A stretch of DNA of 64,000 nucleotides from Roseovarius sp. (GCA_014359765.1 JACIYT010000001.1:62001-126000); one strand, 5' to 3'; positions 49,862-58,540 are shown, counted from the stretch's first letter. A program made the numbers and translations. The notes: a model not told the origin generated them from the letters alone.

Positions 49862-51151
49862 TCAGTTGCTCATTCGTCCGGGGAGCCAGAGGATGATCTC
49901 GGGCACCAGCCCCAGGATCACGATCAGCGTCAGAAGGATGCAGAAGAAGGGCATGATCCCGGCAAAGATCTCATGGACCGAGCGGCCGGTATAGCGCGCC
50001 ACGACGAACACGTTGAGCCCCATTGGCGGGGTGATCATCCCGATCTCGGCGGCCATGACCACCAGCACTCCGAACCAGATCGGATCGAAGCCGAGCCCGG
50101 TCACGATCGGCAGGATCACCGGCACGGTGAGGATCAGGATCGCCACCTGATCGAGGAAACAGCCAAGGATGAGGTAGATGATCAGGATCACCAGCATCAC
50201 CACATAGGGATGGATGTCCAGCCCGCCGACCCAGGCGACAACCGTGTTGGTGGCCTGGGTCAGCGTGAAGAAATAGCCGAAGATATGCGCCCCCAGGATG
50301 ATGAATGCGATCATGCAGCTGATCCGGGCCGCGTTCACCAGAGCCTGCGCGACGCCGCGCAATGTGAGCCTGCGCTGCACGGAGGCCAGGATCATCGCCG
50401 CCAGCGCACCCACGGCGGCAGCTTCGGTGGGGGTGGCGATCCCGGCGTAGAGCACCCCGGTCACCGCGCCGAACAGGATCAGCATGGGCAGGGTCACCTT
50501 CAGCACCGCGATCTTCTCGCCCCAGCGCCGCGGTCGCCCGGGGGGCATCCTGTCCGGTCGATACAGCGACATGCCCACCACGATCATGCAGAGCACACCC
50601 GCTACCAGAAGGCCGGGGATCACGCCGGCGATGAGCAGCTTGCCGATACTGACATCGGCGACAATGCCATAGATCACCAGTGCGATGGACGGCGGCACCA
50701 GGATCGCCAGCGTTCCGGTGATCGCCACCAGCGCTCCGGCGGTGCGCAGTGAATAGCCTTGCCGCATCATCGCCGGCAGCGAGGTCGAGGACAGTGTCGC
50801 GGCCGAGGCCGTGGACGAGCCCGAAATCGCCCCGAACATCGCGCCGGCCAGCACTGTCGCCACGCCAAGCCCGCCGGGTGTCCTGCCGACCCAGACCGCG
50901 GTCGCGTCGAACAGTTCGTCGGCGATGCGCGCGATGATGATGAACTCGGCCATCAGGATGAACATCGGGATGGTGATGAGCTCATAGGAGCTGACCGAGG
51001 AGAGGGTGGAGGATCTGACCATCCCCATGACCAGGTCGAGCCCGCCCACGGCATAGAGCCCCGCCACGCCCGATACCGCCATGGCAAGGGCGACGGGCAT
51101 TCCGGCGGCCAGCAACAGAACCAGCAGCAGGCTTCCAAGGATCGCGATCAC
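49862..51151 (-). CDS. dctM: TRAP transporter large permease, second system
   Basis: A 429-residue permease with about twelve helices and TRAP blocks TIPMFILMAEFIIIARIAD, GTLAILVPPSIALVIYGI, GIATPTEAAAVGALAAM and EIGMITPPMGLNVFVVA. The GTG start overlaps the small-permease stop as GTGA; this fixes the start, as upstream Met codons lie inside the partner gene. It imports a solute with Na+. Confidence 0.92.
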   Translation of the reverse strand: MIAILGSLLLVLLLAAGMPVALAMAVSGVAGLYAVGGLDLVMGMVRSSTLSSVSSYELITIPMFILMAEFIIIARIADELFDATAVWVGRTPGGLGVATVLAGAMFGAISGSSTASAATLSSTSLPAMMRQGYSLRTAGALVAITGTLAILVPPSIALVIYGIVADVSIGKLLIAGVIPGLLVAGVLCMIVVGMSLYRPDRMPPGRPRRWGEKIAVLKVTLPMLILFGAVTGVLYAGIATPTEAAAVGALAAMILASVQRRLTLRGVAQALVNAARISCMIAFIILGAHIFGYFFTLTQATNTVVAWVGGLDIHPYVVMLVILIIYLILGCFLDQVAILILTVPVILPIVTGLGFDPIWFGVLVVMAAEIGMITPPMGLNVFVVARYTGRSVHEIFAGIMPFFCILLTLIVILGLVPEIILWLPGRMSN

Positions 51152-51726
51152 TGCACCCCACCCCCCTGGGGCGGGGCTGGCTTGTCCGCGGGCTCGGCAG
51201 GGAGATGTCCGGCCGTTTCGGGCACATGGCCGTCGCCGCCGCGCGCGAGGTCGAGGAAATGCGCCACGACCCGCAGCAGCAGCAGCCCGATGCCGAGCGG
51301 GACGAAAACATGGCTCGCCCAGACCGGCCAGGTCACGATCCCGGGGATCACCTCGCCGCGCTCGAAGGCCCGCGTGGTGGCGTTCCACCCGGTGACGATC
51401 ATCGCCAGCAGCACCGGCATCACCAGCAGCGCGCTGAGCGCATCGAGCCGGCGCCGCAGTCCGGGACGAAGCATGTTGCGGAAGAGATCCACCGCGACAT
51501 GCCCGCCACGGCGAAAGGTCTCGGACACAGCGAGGAAAAACGCGCCCACCATCAGGTAGTTGGAGACGAGATCATAGACCCAGCCGAGCGGTTGGTTGAA
51601 GAAGTAGCGCATCACCACATCCGCCGAGACGACCAGCATCGTGACCAGGACACAGAGCGCGGCCCCCGCGATCGCCAGCGTTTCGATCCCGTCGATGCCG
51701 CGGGTCAGGATCCTCAGCCACGCCAT
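51148..51726 (-). CDS. dctQ: TRAP transporter small permease, second system
   Basis: A 192-residue protein with four hydrophobic helices and the DctQ block DVVMRYFFNQPLGWVYDLVSNYLM followed by FRRGGHVAVDLFRNM. The C-terminal tail is polar and Pro-rich. Coupled to dctM. Confidence 0.9.
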   Translation of the reverse strand: MAWLRILTRGIDGIETLAIAGAALCVLVTMLVVSADVVMRYFFNQPLGWVYDLVSNYLMVGAFFLAVSETFRRGGHVAVDLFRNMLRPGLRRRLDALSALLVMPVLLAMIVTGWNATTRAFERGEVIPGIVTWPVWASHVFVPLGIGLLLLRVVAHFLDLARGGDGHVPETAGHLPAEPADKPAPPQGGGVQ

Positions 51727-51748
51727 GAATCTGCCCTCCCCCGGTCCG

Positions 51749-52234
51749 CTACGTCGTCGCGTCGCGCGGGGCGGCGGGGCGCTTCATCATCAGGCCCACG
51801 CGCGCGACCTTGACCACCATCTCGTCGCGCTGGTTGAAGCCGCGCGTCTCGAAATGGACGATGCCCGTGTTGGGGTTCTTCCTCGATTCGCGGCGGTCGG
51901 TGATCTCGGTCTCGGCGCGCAGCGTGTCGCCGATGAATACCGGTTTGGGAAAGGTGATCTCTCCAAACCCGAGATTGCCCAGCGTCGTGCCCAGCGTCAG
52001 GTCGCCCACGCCGACGCCCACCACCAGGCCCAGCGTGAAGATGCTGTTGACCAGCCGCTTGCCATAGGGGGTGGTCTTGCAGAATTCGTCGTCGAGATGC
52101 AGCGGCTGCGCGTTGTAGGTCAGCGCCGAGAACAGCAGGTTGTCGGTCTCCGTCACCGTGCGGGTGATGGCGTGGTGATAGACCTGCCCTGGCACGAGCT
52201 CTTCGTAATATTTCCCCGATACGGTTGCGGTCAT
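51749..52234 (-). CDS. MaoC family dehydratase (FkbR2-like subgroup)
   Basis: A 161-residue hot-dog protein. The active-site region reads LTYNAQPLHLDDEFC: in the canonical motif the positions read D-x-N-P-x-H, while here they are N-x-Q-P-x-H. This NxQPLH form is typical of the FkbR2-like subgroup, which includes proteins paired with CitE lyases in C5-CoA catabolism. FETRGFNQRDE near the C-terminus resembles the same region in mesaconyl-CoA hydratase (HVRTTGFNQ at the left end of this window). Likely a mesaconyl- or itaconyl-CoA hydratase, by context. Confidence 0.8.
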   Translation of the reverse strand: MTATVSGKYYEELVPGQVYHHAITRTVTETDNLLFSALTYNAQPLHLDDEFCKTTPYGKRLVNSIFTLGLVVGVGVGDLTLGTTLGNLGFGEITFPKPVFIGDTLRAETEITDRRESRKNPNTGIVHFETRGFNQRDEMVVKVARVGLMMKRPAAPRDATT

Positions 52235-52268
52235 CGCGGGTTCCTCCCTGCTGGCGATGGTGGCGGGC

Positions 52269-53171
52269 TCAGGCCGCGCCTGCGGCCTCGGCCAGGGCAA
52301 TGGCCTGGCGCGCGGTCTGGACATGGGCGAGGTCGATATGGTCGCCCTCGTAGATCACCGCGCCGATGCCGCGCGCGGTCGCCTCGTCATAGGCGGCGAT
52401 CATGCCGCGATAGTAGCGCAGTTCGGCCTCGCTCGGGGTATAGGCGCGGTTCACCACCGCGACGTTCGAGGGATGCAGGATCATCTCGCCGGTGAAGCCA
52501 TGGGCGCGGTTGCGCCGGGCATAGGCCGCGAGCCCCTCGAGATCGTGAACGTCCTGCCACAGCCCGCCGACCGGCAGCTTGCCGGCCGCGCGCGCCGCCA
52601 TCACCGTGCGCTGCCACATGTAGAGCGTTTCGGTCCCTTCGGCGCTCCAGTCGATGCCGAGCGCGCGGGCGGAATCGCCGTTCCTGGCGCTCGCGCCGCA
52701 GATGAGGTTGACGCGGGGGTGACGCGCGATGTCCCAGCAGAGCTGCATCGACCGCGCGGTCTCGAGCGTCGGTGCGAGGGCGATCGAGCCAAGGGGCAGG
52801 CCGTTGCGCAGCTCGGCCTCGCCGGCGATGGCCGCGGCCACATCCATGTCCTCGGGTCCGATCGGCTTGGACAGGACCAGCCCCTCGAGCCCGGGGCGGG
52901 CGACGGCCAGCACATCCTCGAAGTCATACATCGCGGGCGAGCGGTTGATGCGCACATAGACGCGCTGGCCGTTGGCGGCAAGATCCTCGATCCGGCTGGA
53001 AACCAGAGCCCGCGCCGCGGCCTTGTGGTCGGGGGGAACGCTGTCCTCGAGGTCGAGGATCACCGCGTCGGCCCCGTGCGAGGCTGCGCGCGTCACCCAG
53101 GATTCGCGGTGCCCCGGAACGAACAGGAAGGAACGGATCGGGCGCATTGCGGTTGCGGGAAGGGTCGTCAT
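52269..53171 (-). CDS. HpcH/HpaI (CitE-like) CoA-ester lyase
   Basis: A 300-residue lyase. Motifs: RSFLFVPGHRESWVTRAASH, DAVILDLEDSVPPDHK with the metal ligands, YVRINRSP, LSKPIGPEDMD, and PTLETARSM with the conserved Glu. Family members split 3-hydroxyacyl-CoA such as citramalyl-CoA, malyl-CoA or methylmalyl-CoA into acyl-CoA and a 2-oxo acid. It lies between the MaoC gene and a TRAP binding protein, and fits the cleavage step of a C5-dicarboxylate route. It is a distinct paralog of the mcl2 product at the left end. Confidence 0.87.
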   Translation of the reverse strand: MTTLPATAMRPIRSFLFVPGHRESWVTRAASHGADAVILDLEDSVPPDHKAAARALVSSRIEDLAANGQRVYVRINRSPAMYDFEDVLAVARPGLEGLVLSKPIGPEDMDVAAAIAGEAELRNGLPLGSIALAPTLETARSMQLCWDIARHPRVNLICGASARNGDSARALGIDWSAEGTETLYMWQRTVMAARAAGKLPVGGLWQDVHDLEGLAAYARRNRAHGFTGEMILHPSNVAVVNRAYTPSEAELRYYRGMIAAYDEATARGIGAVIYEGDHIDLAHVQTARQAIALAEAAGAA

Positions 53172-53270
53172 GTCGGAACTCCGGGATCGGGGCAAGGGCA
53201 AGGGCGGACGTCGGCGCCTTTCGGTGACAGGCAGGGACGCGGGGGGAACGGGCCCGCCGCGTCCGTCGGT

Positions 53271-54320
53271 TCAGTCGGCCAGCCGGCCGAGTTCCGCGCG
53301 ATAGGCGTCGATCGCCTCCTGCGCCGGCTTTCCCTGTCCGCCGAGCGCCTGCGCCCATTCGGCGGCCACCGCGGCGGTGCGCTCGGTCCAGCGGGCCACC
53401 TCCTCGGGCGAGAGCGTGGTCACCACCAGCCCGTCCTCCGCCACCATCCTGTCGCGCGTGATCAATTCGTTCTCGGCCATCCAGCGGCAGTTGTTCTCGG
53501 ACGCGGTCACCCCGTGGCGCAGGAATGCCTCCTGCACGTCGTCAGGCAGCGCGTCGAACCTTTCCGCGTTCATCAGGAGAACGAGATGGGTCGAGCCCAT
53601 GCTGACGCCTTCGGTGCTGTGCCTGAAGATCGTCTGCAGGTCATAGGGCGGCATTCCGTTATAGAGAAAGAGCGCCCCGTCCACCGTGCCACGCTGCGCC
53701 GCCTGGAACAGTTCGGCCGACGGCATCCGCACCCCCACGGCGCCAAGCGCGCGGGCGGTCATGTCCATCGCCGCGCCCGTGGTCCGCAGCTTCAGCCCGG
53801 CGACATCCTCGAGCCTTTCGACCTTCTTCGTGCGGGTCACCAGATTATAGACCGGCAGGCTGACATCGTAGAGCGCGCGCACCTCGTTGGGAGCAAAGTC
53901 CACGGTATCGAACAGCGCACCCTTCGCGGACAGCGCCATCGAGGCGCGGCTCGCGGCGCAGATGTCGGTGAACATGCCCGGCAGTTCGGCCACCCCCGAA
54001 ACGGTGAACTGCGCCGGGTGGTAGGAGGTCGCGGTCAGCACGAGATCCGCGACCCCGCTTGACGCGAGGTCCAGCATATCCGCCGCCTTGCCGAGCTGCT
54101 GCGCCGGGTAGAGCGTGATGTCGATGCGTTCGCCCAGATCCCGCTCCACTTCGGCCACCCAGACATCGAGGCCCTCGGCGACCAGATAGTGCGTTTCCGG
54201 GAAGGGATGGGCGATCTTGAGTTCGATCGTTTCCTGCGCCCCGGCGGGAGCCGTGGCCAGCCCCGTGACCAGGGCCAGCGCGGCTGCGGTGGATCTTGCG
54301 GATTTACATGCGAAATTCAT
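53271..54320 (-). CDS. dctP: TRAP transporter substrate-binding protein, second system
   Basis: A 349-residue periplasmic protein with a Sec signal peptide (STAAALALVTGLATAPAGAQ). It has the DctP-family pocket blocks IAHPFPETHYLVAEGLDVW, LEDVAGLKLRTTG with the carboxylate-binding Arg, and MPSAELFQAAQRGTVDGALF. GGAGAGGAGAG precedes the ATG. It is separated from its permease genes by the lyase and MaoC genes, an interleaved order that ties transport to catabolism. Confidence 0.9.
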   Translation of the reverse strand: MNFACKSARSTAAALALVTGLATAPAGAQETIELKIAHPFPETHYLVAEGLDVWVAEVERDLGERIDITLYPAQQLGKAADMLDLASSGVADLVLTATSYHPAQFTVSGVAELPGMFTDICAASRASMALSAKGALFDTVDFAPNEVRALYDVSLPVYNLVTRTKKVERLEDVAGLKLRTTGAAMDMTARALGAVGVRMPSAELFQAAQRGTVDGALFLYNGMPPYDLQTIFRHSTEGVSMGSTHLVLLMNAERFDALPDDVQEAFLRHGVTASENNCRWMAENELITRDRMVAEDGLVVTTLSPEEVARWTERTAAVAAEWAQALGGQGKPAQEAIDAYRAELGRLAD

Positions 54321-54439
54321 CGGGTCTCTCCTCTCCGGCGGGATTGCGGCCCCGCAGACCTTTGTGATCGTCTTTCCTCCGGGCAGTTTCCCCCGGGCCG
54401 CCACCTTCCTCCCAAAGGGCCGCGACGCGGGCATCGACG

Positions 54440-55606
54440 TCAGTATGACCTTGGCAGGCCAAGCTGTTTCTCGGCGACATTGCTCAGGATCAGCTCGGTC
54501 GAGACGGGGGCGATGCGCAGGATCATCACCTCGCGCAACAGCCGCTCCACGTCGAATTCCTTGGCATAGCCAAAGCCGCCATGGGTCAGGATCGCGCGCT
54601 CGCAGGCAAAGAAGGCCGCCTCCGAGGCCAGCAGCTTGGCCGAGTTGGCCTCGATCCCGCAGGGTTCCTTGCGGTCGTATTGGGTGGCGGCCTGGAACAT
54701 CATGTGGTTGGCCGCCTCGAGCTGCATCCAGGCGCGGGCCAGCGGGTGCTGGATGCCCTGGTTCTGGCCGATGGGGCGGTCAAAGACCACTCGCTCGTTG
54801 GCGTATGCCGCCGCGCGCTGGACCGCGTACCGCCCGATCCCCACGCATTCGGCCGAGACCAGCACCCGCTCGGCGTTCATCCCGAAGAGGATATGACGAA
54901 AGCCCTTCCCCTCCTCGCCGATCAGGTCGGCGGCGGGAACCGGCAGGTTCTCGATGAAGAGCTCGTTGGAGTCGATCGCCTTGCGGCCCATCTTGTCGAT
55001 CTCGCGGATCTGCACATGGTCGCGGTCGAGCCGGGTGTAGAACAGGCTCAGCCCGTCGGTCGGATTGCGGCACTCTTCCTCGGGGGTGGTGCGGGCGATG
55101 ATCAGCATGTGATCGGCGACCTGCGCGGTCGAGATCCAGACCTTCTGGCCACTGATGTAATACGTGTCGCCCTTGCGCACGGCGCGGGTCTTGAGTTTGG
55201 TCGTGTTGAGCCCGGTGGTGGGCTCGGTCACCGCGAAACAGGCCTTGGTCTCGCCCCGGATCAGCGGGGTCAGCATCCGCCGCTTCTGTTCCTGAGTGCC
55301 AAAGGCCACCACTGGCGACAGGCCGAAGATGTTCATGTGGATCGCCGAGCAGGCGCTGAGCCCGCCACCGCATTCGCCGATCGCCTGCATCATCACGGCG
55401 GCTTCGGTGATGCCCAGCCCCGAGCCGCCGAACTCCTGCGGCATGGCGATGCCCAGCCAGCCGCCTTCGGCGACGGCGCGATAGAAATCCTCGGGAAAAC
55501 CGCCCCTGGCATCCCGCTCGCGCCAATAGGAGGGCGGGAACTTCTGGCACAATTCCATGATTGCCGCGCGGATCGCGCGCTGGTCATCCGTCATCCGGTA
55601 GTCCAT
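54440..55606 (-). CDS. Acyl-CoA dehydrogenase with IVD/LCAD-type catalytic Glu placement
   Basis: A 388-residue flavoprotein. FAD/substrate blocks CFAVTEPTTGLNTTKL and YYISGQKVWISTAQVADH are present. The usual C-terminal base position (Glu376 of medium-chain enzyme) appears to be Pro367 in RIAPVSTELIL. Glu246 in FGMNAERVL matches the alternative base of isovaleryl- and long-chain dehydrogenases (LDLER pattern). This placement suits a branched substrate. Strong GGAGGAGGAG before the ATG at 55606. It is the first gene of the cluster and would introduce the double bond that the MaoC enzymes hydrate. Confidence 0.88.
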   Translation of the reverse strand: MDYRMTDDQRAIRAAIMELCQKFPPSYWRERDARGGFPEDFYRAVAEGGWLGIAMPQEFGGSGLGITEAAVMMQAIGECGGGLSACSAIHMNIFGLSPVVAFGTQEQKRRMLTPLIRGETKACFAVTEPTTGLNTTKLKTRAVRKGDTYYISGQKVWISTAQVADHMLIIARTTPEEECRNPTDGLSLFYTRLDRDHVQIREIDKMGRKAIDSNELFIENLPVPAADLIGEEGKGFRHILFGMNAERVLVSAECVGIGRYAVQRAAAYANERVVFDRPIGQNQGIQHPLARAWMQLEAANHMMFQAATQYDRKEPCGIEANSAKLLASEAAFFACERAILTHGGFGYAKEFDVERLLREVMILRIAPVSTELILSNVAEKQLGLPRSY

Positions 55607-55656
55607 CCGCTTCTCCTCCTCCGAGCGCAGCCATGCAGCCGTCAACAAGGCACCGA

Positions 55657-55674
55657 AGTTCGGTAATCCGAACT
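55657..55674. promoter_or_regulatory. Perfect inverted repeat upstream of the catabolic cluster (candidate operator)
   Basis: AGTTCGG-TAAT-CCGAACT has 7-base arms and a 4-base spacer, 51-68 bases before the first gene. It resembles GTTCG-type sites bound by IclR-family regulators of aromatic and organic-acid pathways. No regulator gene lies in the cluster, so the protein would be encoded elsewhere. Confidence 0.5.
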
Positions 55675-55936
55675 GTGTTTCAACTTGCGCACAAAGTGAT
55701 TCCACCTTTCGCCCCGGCTGTCAACGCAAATCCAGGGCCCGCCAGCCGCCGGCCAGCGACCGGAGTCCGACATGATGGCTGCGCGTTTCGCGTGGTCCGA
55801 TCCGCCCGCAACCGGGCATCCTGGCGAGGGCTGCAACCGCCGCCATGAAGCGGTCCCCTTCGTCGCCGGCGAGACCGGGTTCGGATTTCACGAGTTCACC
55901 GCGAGTCTCGCGTCGAGCCACGATCGCCGGGCCAAC

Positions 55937-56044
55937 CGCGATTTCGTTCGCCTCGCGGATCTGATCGCGCATCGCGCCGTGGAGCACCTTGTCGCGATAT
56001 TTCGTGCCCCACATGACGTGGAAACCGTGGTGGAAACACATATG
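55937..56044 (-). pseudogene. IS200/IS605-type transposase (TnpA) fragment
   Basis: A minus-strand stretch of about 36 codons reads HMCFHHGFHVMWGTKYRDKVL then HGAMRDQIREANEIA, which matches the N-terminal strand-helix region of IS200 TnpA (consensus YHxVWxTKYRxKVLxGxxxxxLRE). The HUH and catalytic Tyr parts are missing, so it is a truncated relic. Confidence 0.6.
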
Positions 56045-56153
56045 CGCGGATGGCGAGCACCGCATGACGCCGGAGGCCGGAGGAGAGATTATCAACAGAC
56101 ATGCCGAAGCGGGCCGGCTGGGAGCCGGTGGTTTTCATGCTACGAACGATCGA

Positions 56154-56299
56154 TGGAGGCTCACATGGCCAGGGAAGCGATGATCCTGCGCCCGGTCATG
56201 CGCGCAGGCGGCGGCGGGCCAACGCGGCTTGACAAGCTGGCCGGGCCTGTCGCGCTGGAGAACGACCTGCTCTTTCCTCGGTTCGGGTCTGCGCGATGA
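56154..56299 (+). pseudogene. Possible IS3-type OrfA C-terminal scrap
   Basis: A short plus frame contains RLDKLAGPVALENDLLF, resembling the LALENDFL leucine-zipper region of IS3-family OrfA proteins. It is too short and diverged for certainty. Its stop overlaps the 5-FCL start (ATGA). Confidence 0.25.
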
Positions 56300-56979
56300 C
56301 CGGGGACGGGACATATGCCTCGCCGCCGTGCATGGCGGCCGAAGTCGATCCCGCGTATTTCGATCCGCTGGGCGTCGATCCCGGACAGGCGCGCGATGTG
56401 GCGCGCTGGCGCCGGGCGGAACGGATGCGGTTGGCCGGGCTGAGGGAGGGCCTGGGTCAGGCCGGGCGCGCGCGGGTCTCGGACAGGATATCGGGGTATC
56501 TGGGGAGGGCGCTGCGCGACCGCGGGTTGGCTCCTGGATGCGTCCTCTCCTGCTACTGGCCGATCAGGGGGGAACCCGACCTGCGCCCGGCCTTGGCCGG
56601 TCTGCACCGCGCGGGCGTGACCATCTCGCTTCCGGTGGTCGAGACGCGCGCGGCTCCGCTCGTGTTTCGCCGTTGGACGCCCGAGACCAAGCTGGTGCAC
56701 GGCGAGTGGAATATCCCGGTGCCGCCGCCCGAGGCCGAGGTGCTGACGCCCGATATCGCGCTCGCGCCCTGCATCGGATGGGATGATGCCTGTTTCCGGC
56801 TGGGCTGGGGCGGGGGCTGTTTCGACCGGACGCTGGCCGCCTTGACGCCGCGCCCTGTGACCATCGGCATCGCGCTTTCTGCCGCGCGTCTGCCGACGAT
56901 CTTTCCGCAACCCCATGACATCCCGCTCGACCTGATCCTGACCGAGGACGGCATCGCGGCGGCAAGGACAGACCGATGA
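56296..56979 (+). CDS. 5-formyltetrahydrofolate cyclo-ligase
   Basis: A 227-residue protein of the 5-FCL/MTHFS family, which converts 5-formyl-THF to 5,10-methenyl-THF with ATP. The substrate region PVVETRAAPLVFRRW and HGEWNIPVPP are visible. The ATP/Mg loop reads RLGWGGGCFDRTLA, with Cys-Phe where most members have Tyr-Tyr or Phe-Tyr. The extended N-terminus with YASPPC is typical of rhodobacterial homologs as I recall them, so the ATG at 56296 is kept. It overlaps NnrS by 4 bases. Confidence 0.85.
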   Translation: MTGDGTYASPPCMAAEVDPAYFDPLGVDPGQARDVARWRRAERMRLAGLREGLGQAGRARVSDRISGYLGRALRDRGLAPGCVLSCYWPIRGEPDLRPALAGLHRAGVTISLPVVETRAAPLVFRRWTPETKLVHGEWNIPVPPPEAEVLTPDIALAPCIGWDDACFRLGWGGGCFDRTLAALTPRPVTIGIALSAARLPTIFPQPHDIPLDLILTEDGIAAARTDR

Positions 56980-58211
56980 CCACCACCAGACAGATGCGCG
57001 ACTGGACCGGGCCTGCGATCCTGACCTACGGGTTCCGCCCGTTCTTTTTCGGTGCGGCGGTCTGGGCGGTGCTGGCGATGGCGCTCTGGCTGGCGATGCT
57101 GTCGGGGCACCTGCTGCCGCCCGCCGGGTTTGACCCCGTGTCATGGCATGCGCATGAATTCCTCTTCGGCTATCTGGGTGCCGTCGTCGCGGGGTTCCTG
57201 CTGACCGCGGTGCCGAACTGGACGGGGCGCCTTCCCATCGTGGGCTGGCGGTTGGGACTGCTTGCAGGTCTGTGGCTGATGGGGCGGCTTGCCGTCATCC
57301 TGTCCGGTGACCTCCCGGCCTTGCCCTTCGCTCTGGCCGACCTCGCGTTTCCGGTTGTCCTCGCGCTGTTGATCGCGCGCGAGATCGTGGCGGGCAGGAA
57401 TTGGCGAAACCTGATCGTGCTGGCGATGCTCGGCGTCTTCATTCTCGGCAACGCGCTGTTTCACTGGGAGGCCGCAAGGGGCGGTCATGCGGCTCAGGGC
57501 TACGGCCTGCGGCTGGGCCTCGGCGCGGGCATCATGATGGTCGCCGTGATCGGCGGTCGCGTGGTGCCGTCCTTCACCCGGAACTGGCTGGTCAAACGGC
57601 GCAGCGCCGTCTTGCCCGTCGCGCCAATGCAGTCCTTTGACAAGGCGGCGTTGCTGGTCCTCGTGATCGCGCTTCTTTTGTGGGTCGTTCTGCCTCTCGG
57701 GGCGCTGACCGGGCTGGCCCTCGCGCTGGCAGGCGTCATGCACACCCTGCGCCTGGCCCGTTGGGCCGGGCACAGGACATTTGCAGAGCCGCTGGTGACG
57801 GTCCTGCATGCAGGCTATGCATTCGTGCCGCTGGGGGCCTTGGCCCTGGCTGCGGAAATCCTGGCTCCGGGCCTTTTCGGGATGGCGGGCGCACAGCATT
57901 TCTGGATGGCGGGCGCAATCGGTTTGATGACCCTCGCGGTGATGACTCGCGCCACGCTAGGCCATACCGGGCAGGACCTGAGGGCGGGGGCGGGGACGGT
58001 CGCGATTTATCTGGCCCTGACGCTGTCCGTGTTCGCACGGGTCGTGGGCGGCGTCTGGCCCGAGGTTTCCGGTCCGTTGCACATGGCGGCGGGACTGTTC
58101 TGGATCGTGGCCTTTGGCGGTTTCGCTGTCATTTACGGTGCGCTTTTGTGGCACCGCAAGCATCCGCCGAGGGCTGTCCGCGCTGATCGCGAGAATGGTC
58201 GCAAGGCTTGA
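56976..58211 (+). CDS. nnrS: NnrS family heme-copper membrane protein
   Basis: A 411-residue protein with about twelve hydrophobic helices. NnrS features are FRPFFFGAAVWAVLAM at the start, SWHAHEFLFGYLGAVVAGFLLTAVPNWTGR with the paired His, and GHTGQDLRAG later. NnrS proteins protect against nitrosative stress and bind heme and copper. The ATGA overlap with 5-FCL suggests co-translation. Confidence 0.9.
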   Translation: MTTTRQMRDWTGPAILTYGFRPFFFGAAVWAVLAMALWLAMLSGHLLPPAGFDPVSWHAHEFLFGYLGAVVAGFLLTAVPNWTGRLPIVGWRLGLLAGLWLMGRLAVILSGDLPALPFALADLAFPVVLALLIAREIVAGRNWRNLIVLAMLGVFILGNALFHWEAARGGHAAQGYGLRLGLGAGIMMVAVIGGRVVPSFTRNWLVKRRSAVLPVAPMQSFDKAALLVLVIALLLWVVLPLGALTGLALALAGVMHTLRLARWAGHRTFAEPLVTVLHAGYAFVPLGALALAAEILAPGLFGMAGAQHFWMAGAIGLMTLAVMTRATLGHTGQDLRAGAGTVAIYLALTLSVFARVVGGVWPEVSGPLHMAAGLFWIVAFGGFAVIYGALLWHRKHPPRAVRADRENGRKA

Positions 58212-58540
58212 CCTTGTGTCATGCTCTTGCGTTTTCATCCCGATCACCCCATGGCTGCCGGTCTCTGAATCGAGGCGGGCCGGATCGTCGCGACCCATTC
58301 CCGCAGCTTCGGCCCTGGTCCCGCCGAGGGGGTGCGGGTCGAGTCATGTGATCCGACCTGTGACGGCGATTGCGCGCTCACCGTGCCGGTGACGCTGCCC
58401 CGGGGGTGCGCTGGCGCGGCTCGCCACCGGCAGAAGGCCGGGGGGCCTTGCGCGGGCGCTCACGGTGCCGGAGGTCGGCGCGGGGCGATCATCGCCGCGC
58501 TGGCGCTGCATCTCATGCGCGCCACGCTCTGAGCCGCGGA
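58212..58540. other. GC-rich stretch without a recognisable gene
   Basis: 329 bases after nnrS. Plus-strand frames are open in places (for example 58332-58532, Cys- and Gly-rich), but show no recognisable family, no ribosome-binding site and odd composition. Probably decayed sequence; the end of nnrS transcription may lie here. Confidence 0.35.

Larger units (their letters stand above)
55607..56295. other. Gene-poor region with transposon relics
   Basis: 689 bases between the acyl-CoA dehydrogenase and the 5-FCL gene. Besides the promoter of the minus cluster it holds an IS200/IS605-type transposase fragment and a second possible transposase scrap just before 5-FCL. No intact gene was found. 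Confidence 0.5.

Noticed and set aside
58332..58532. Cys-rich plus frame after nnrS
   Set aside because: No family match, no ribosome-binding site, and composition typical of non-coding GC-rich DNA.
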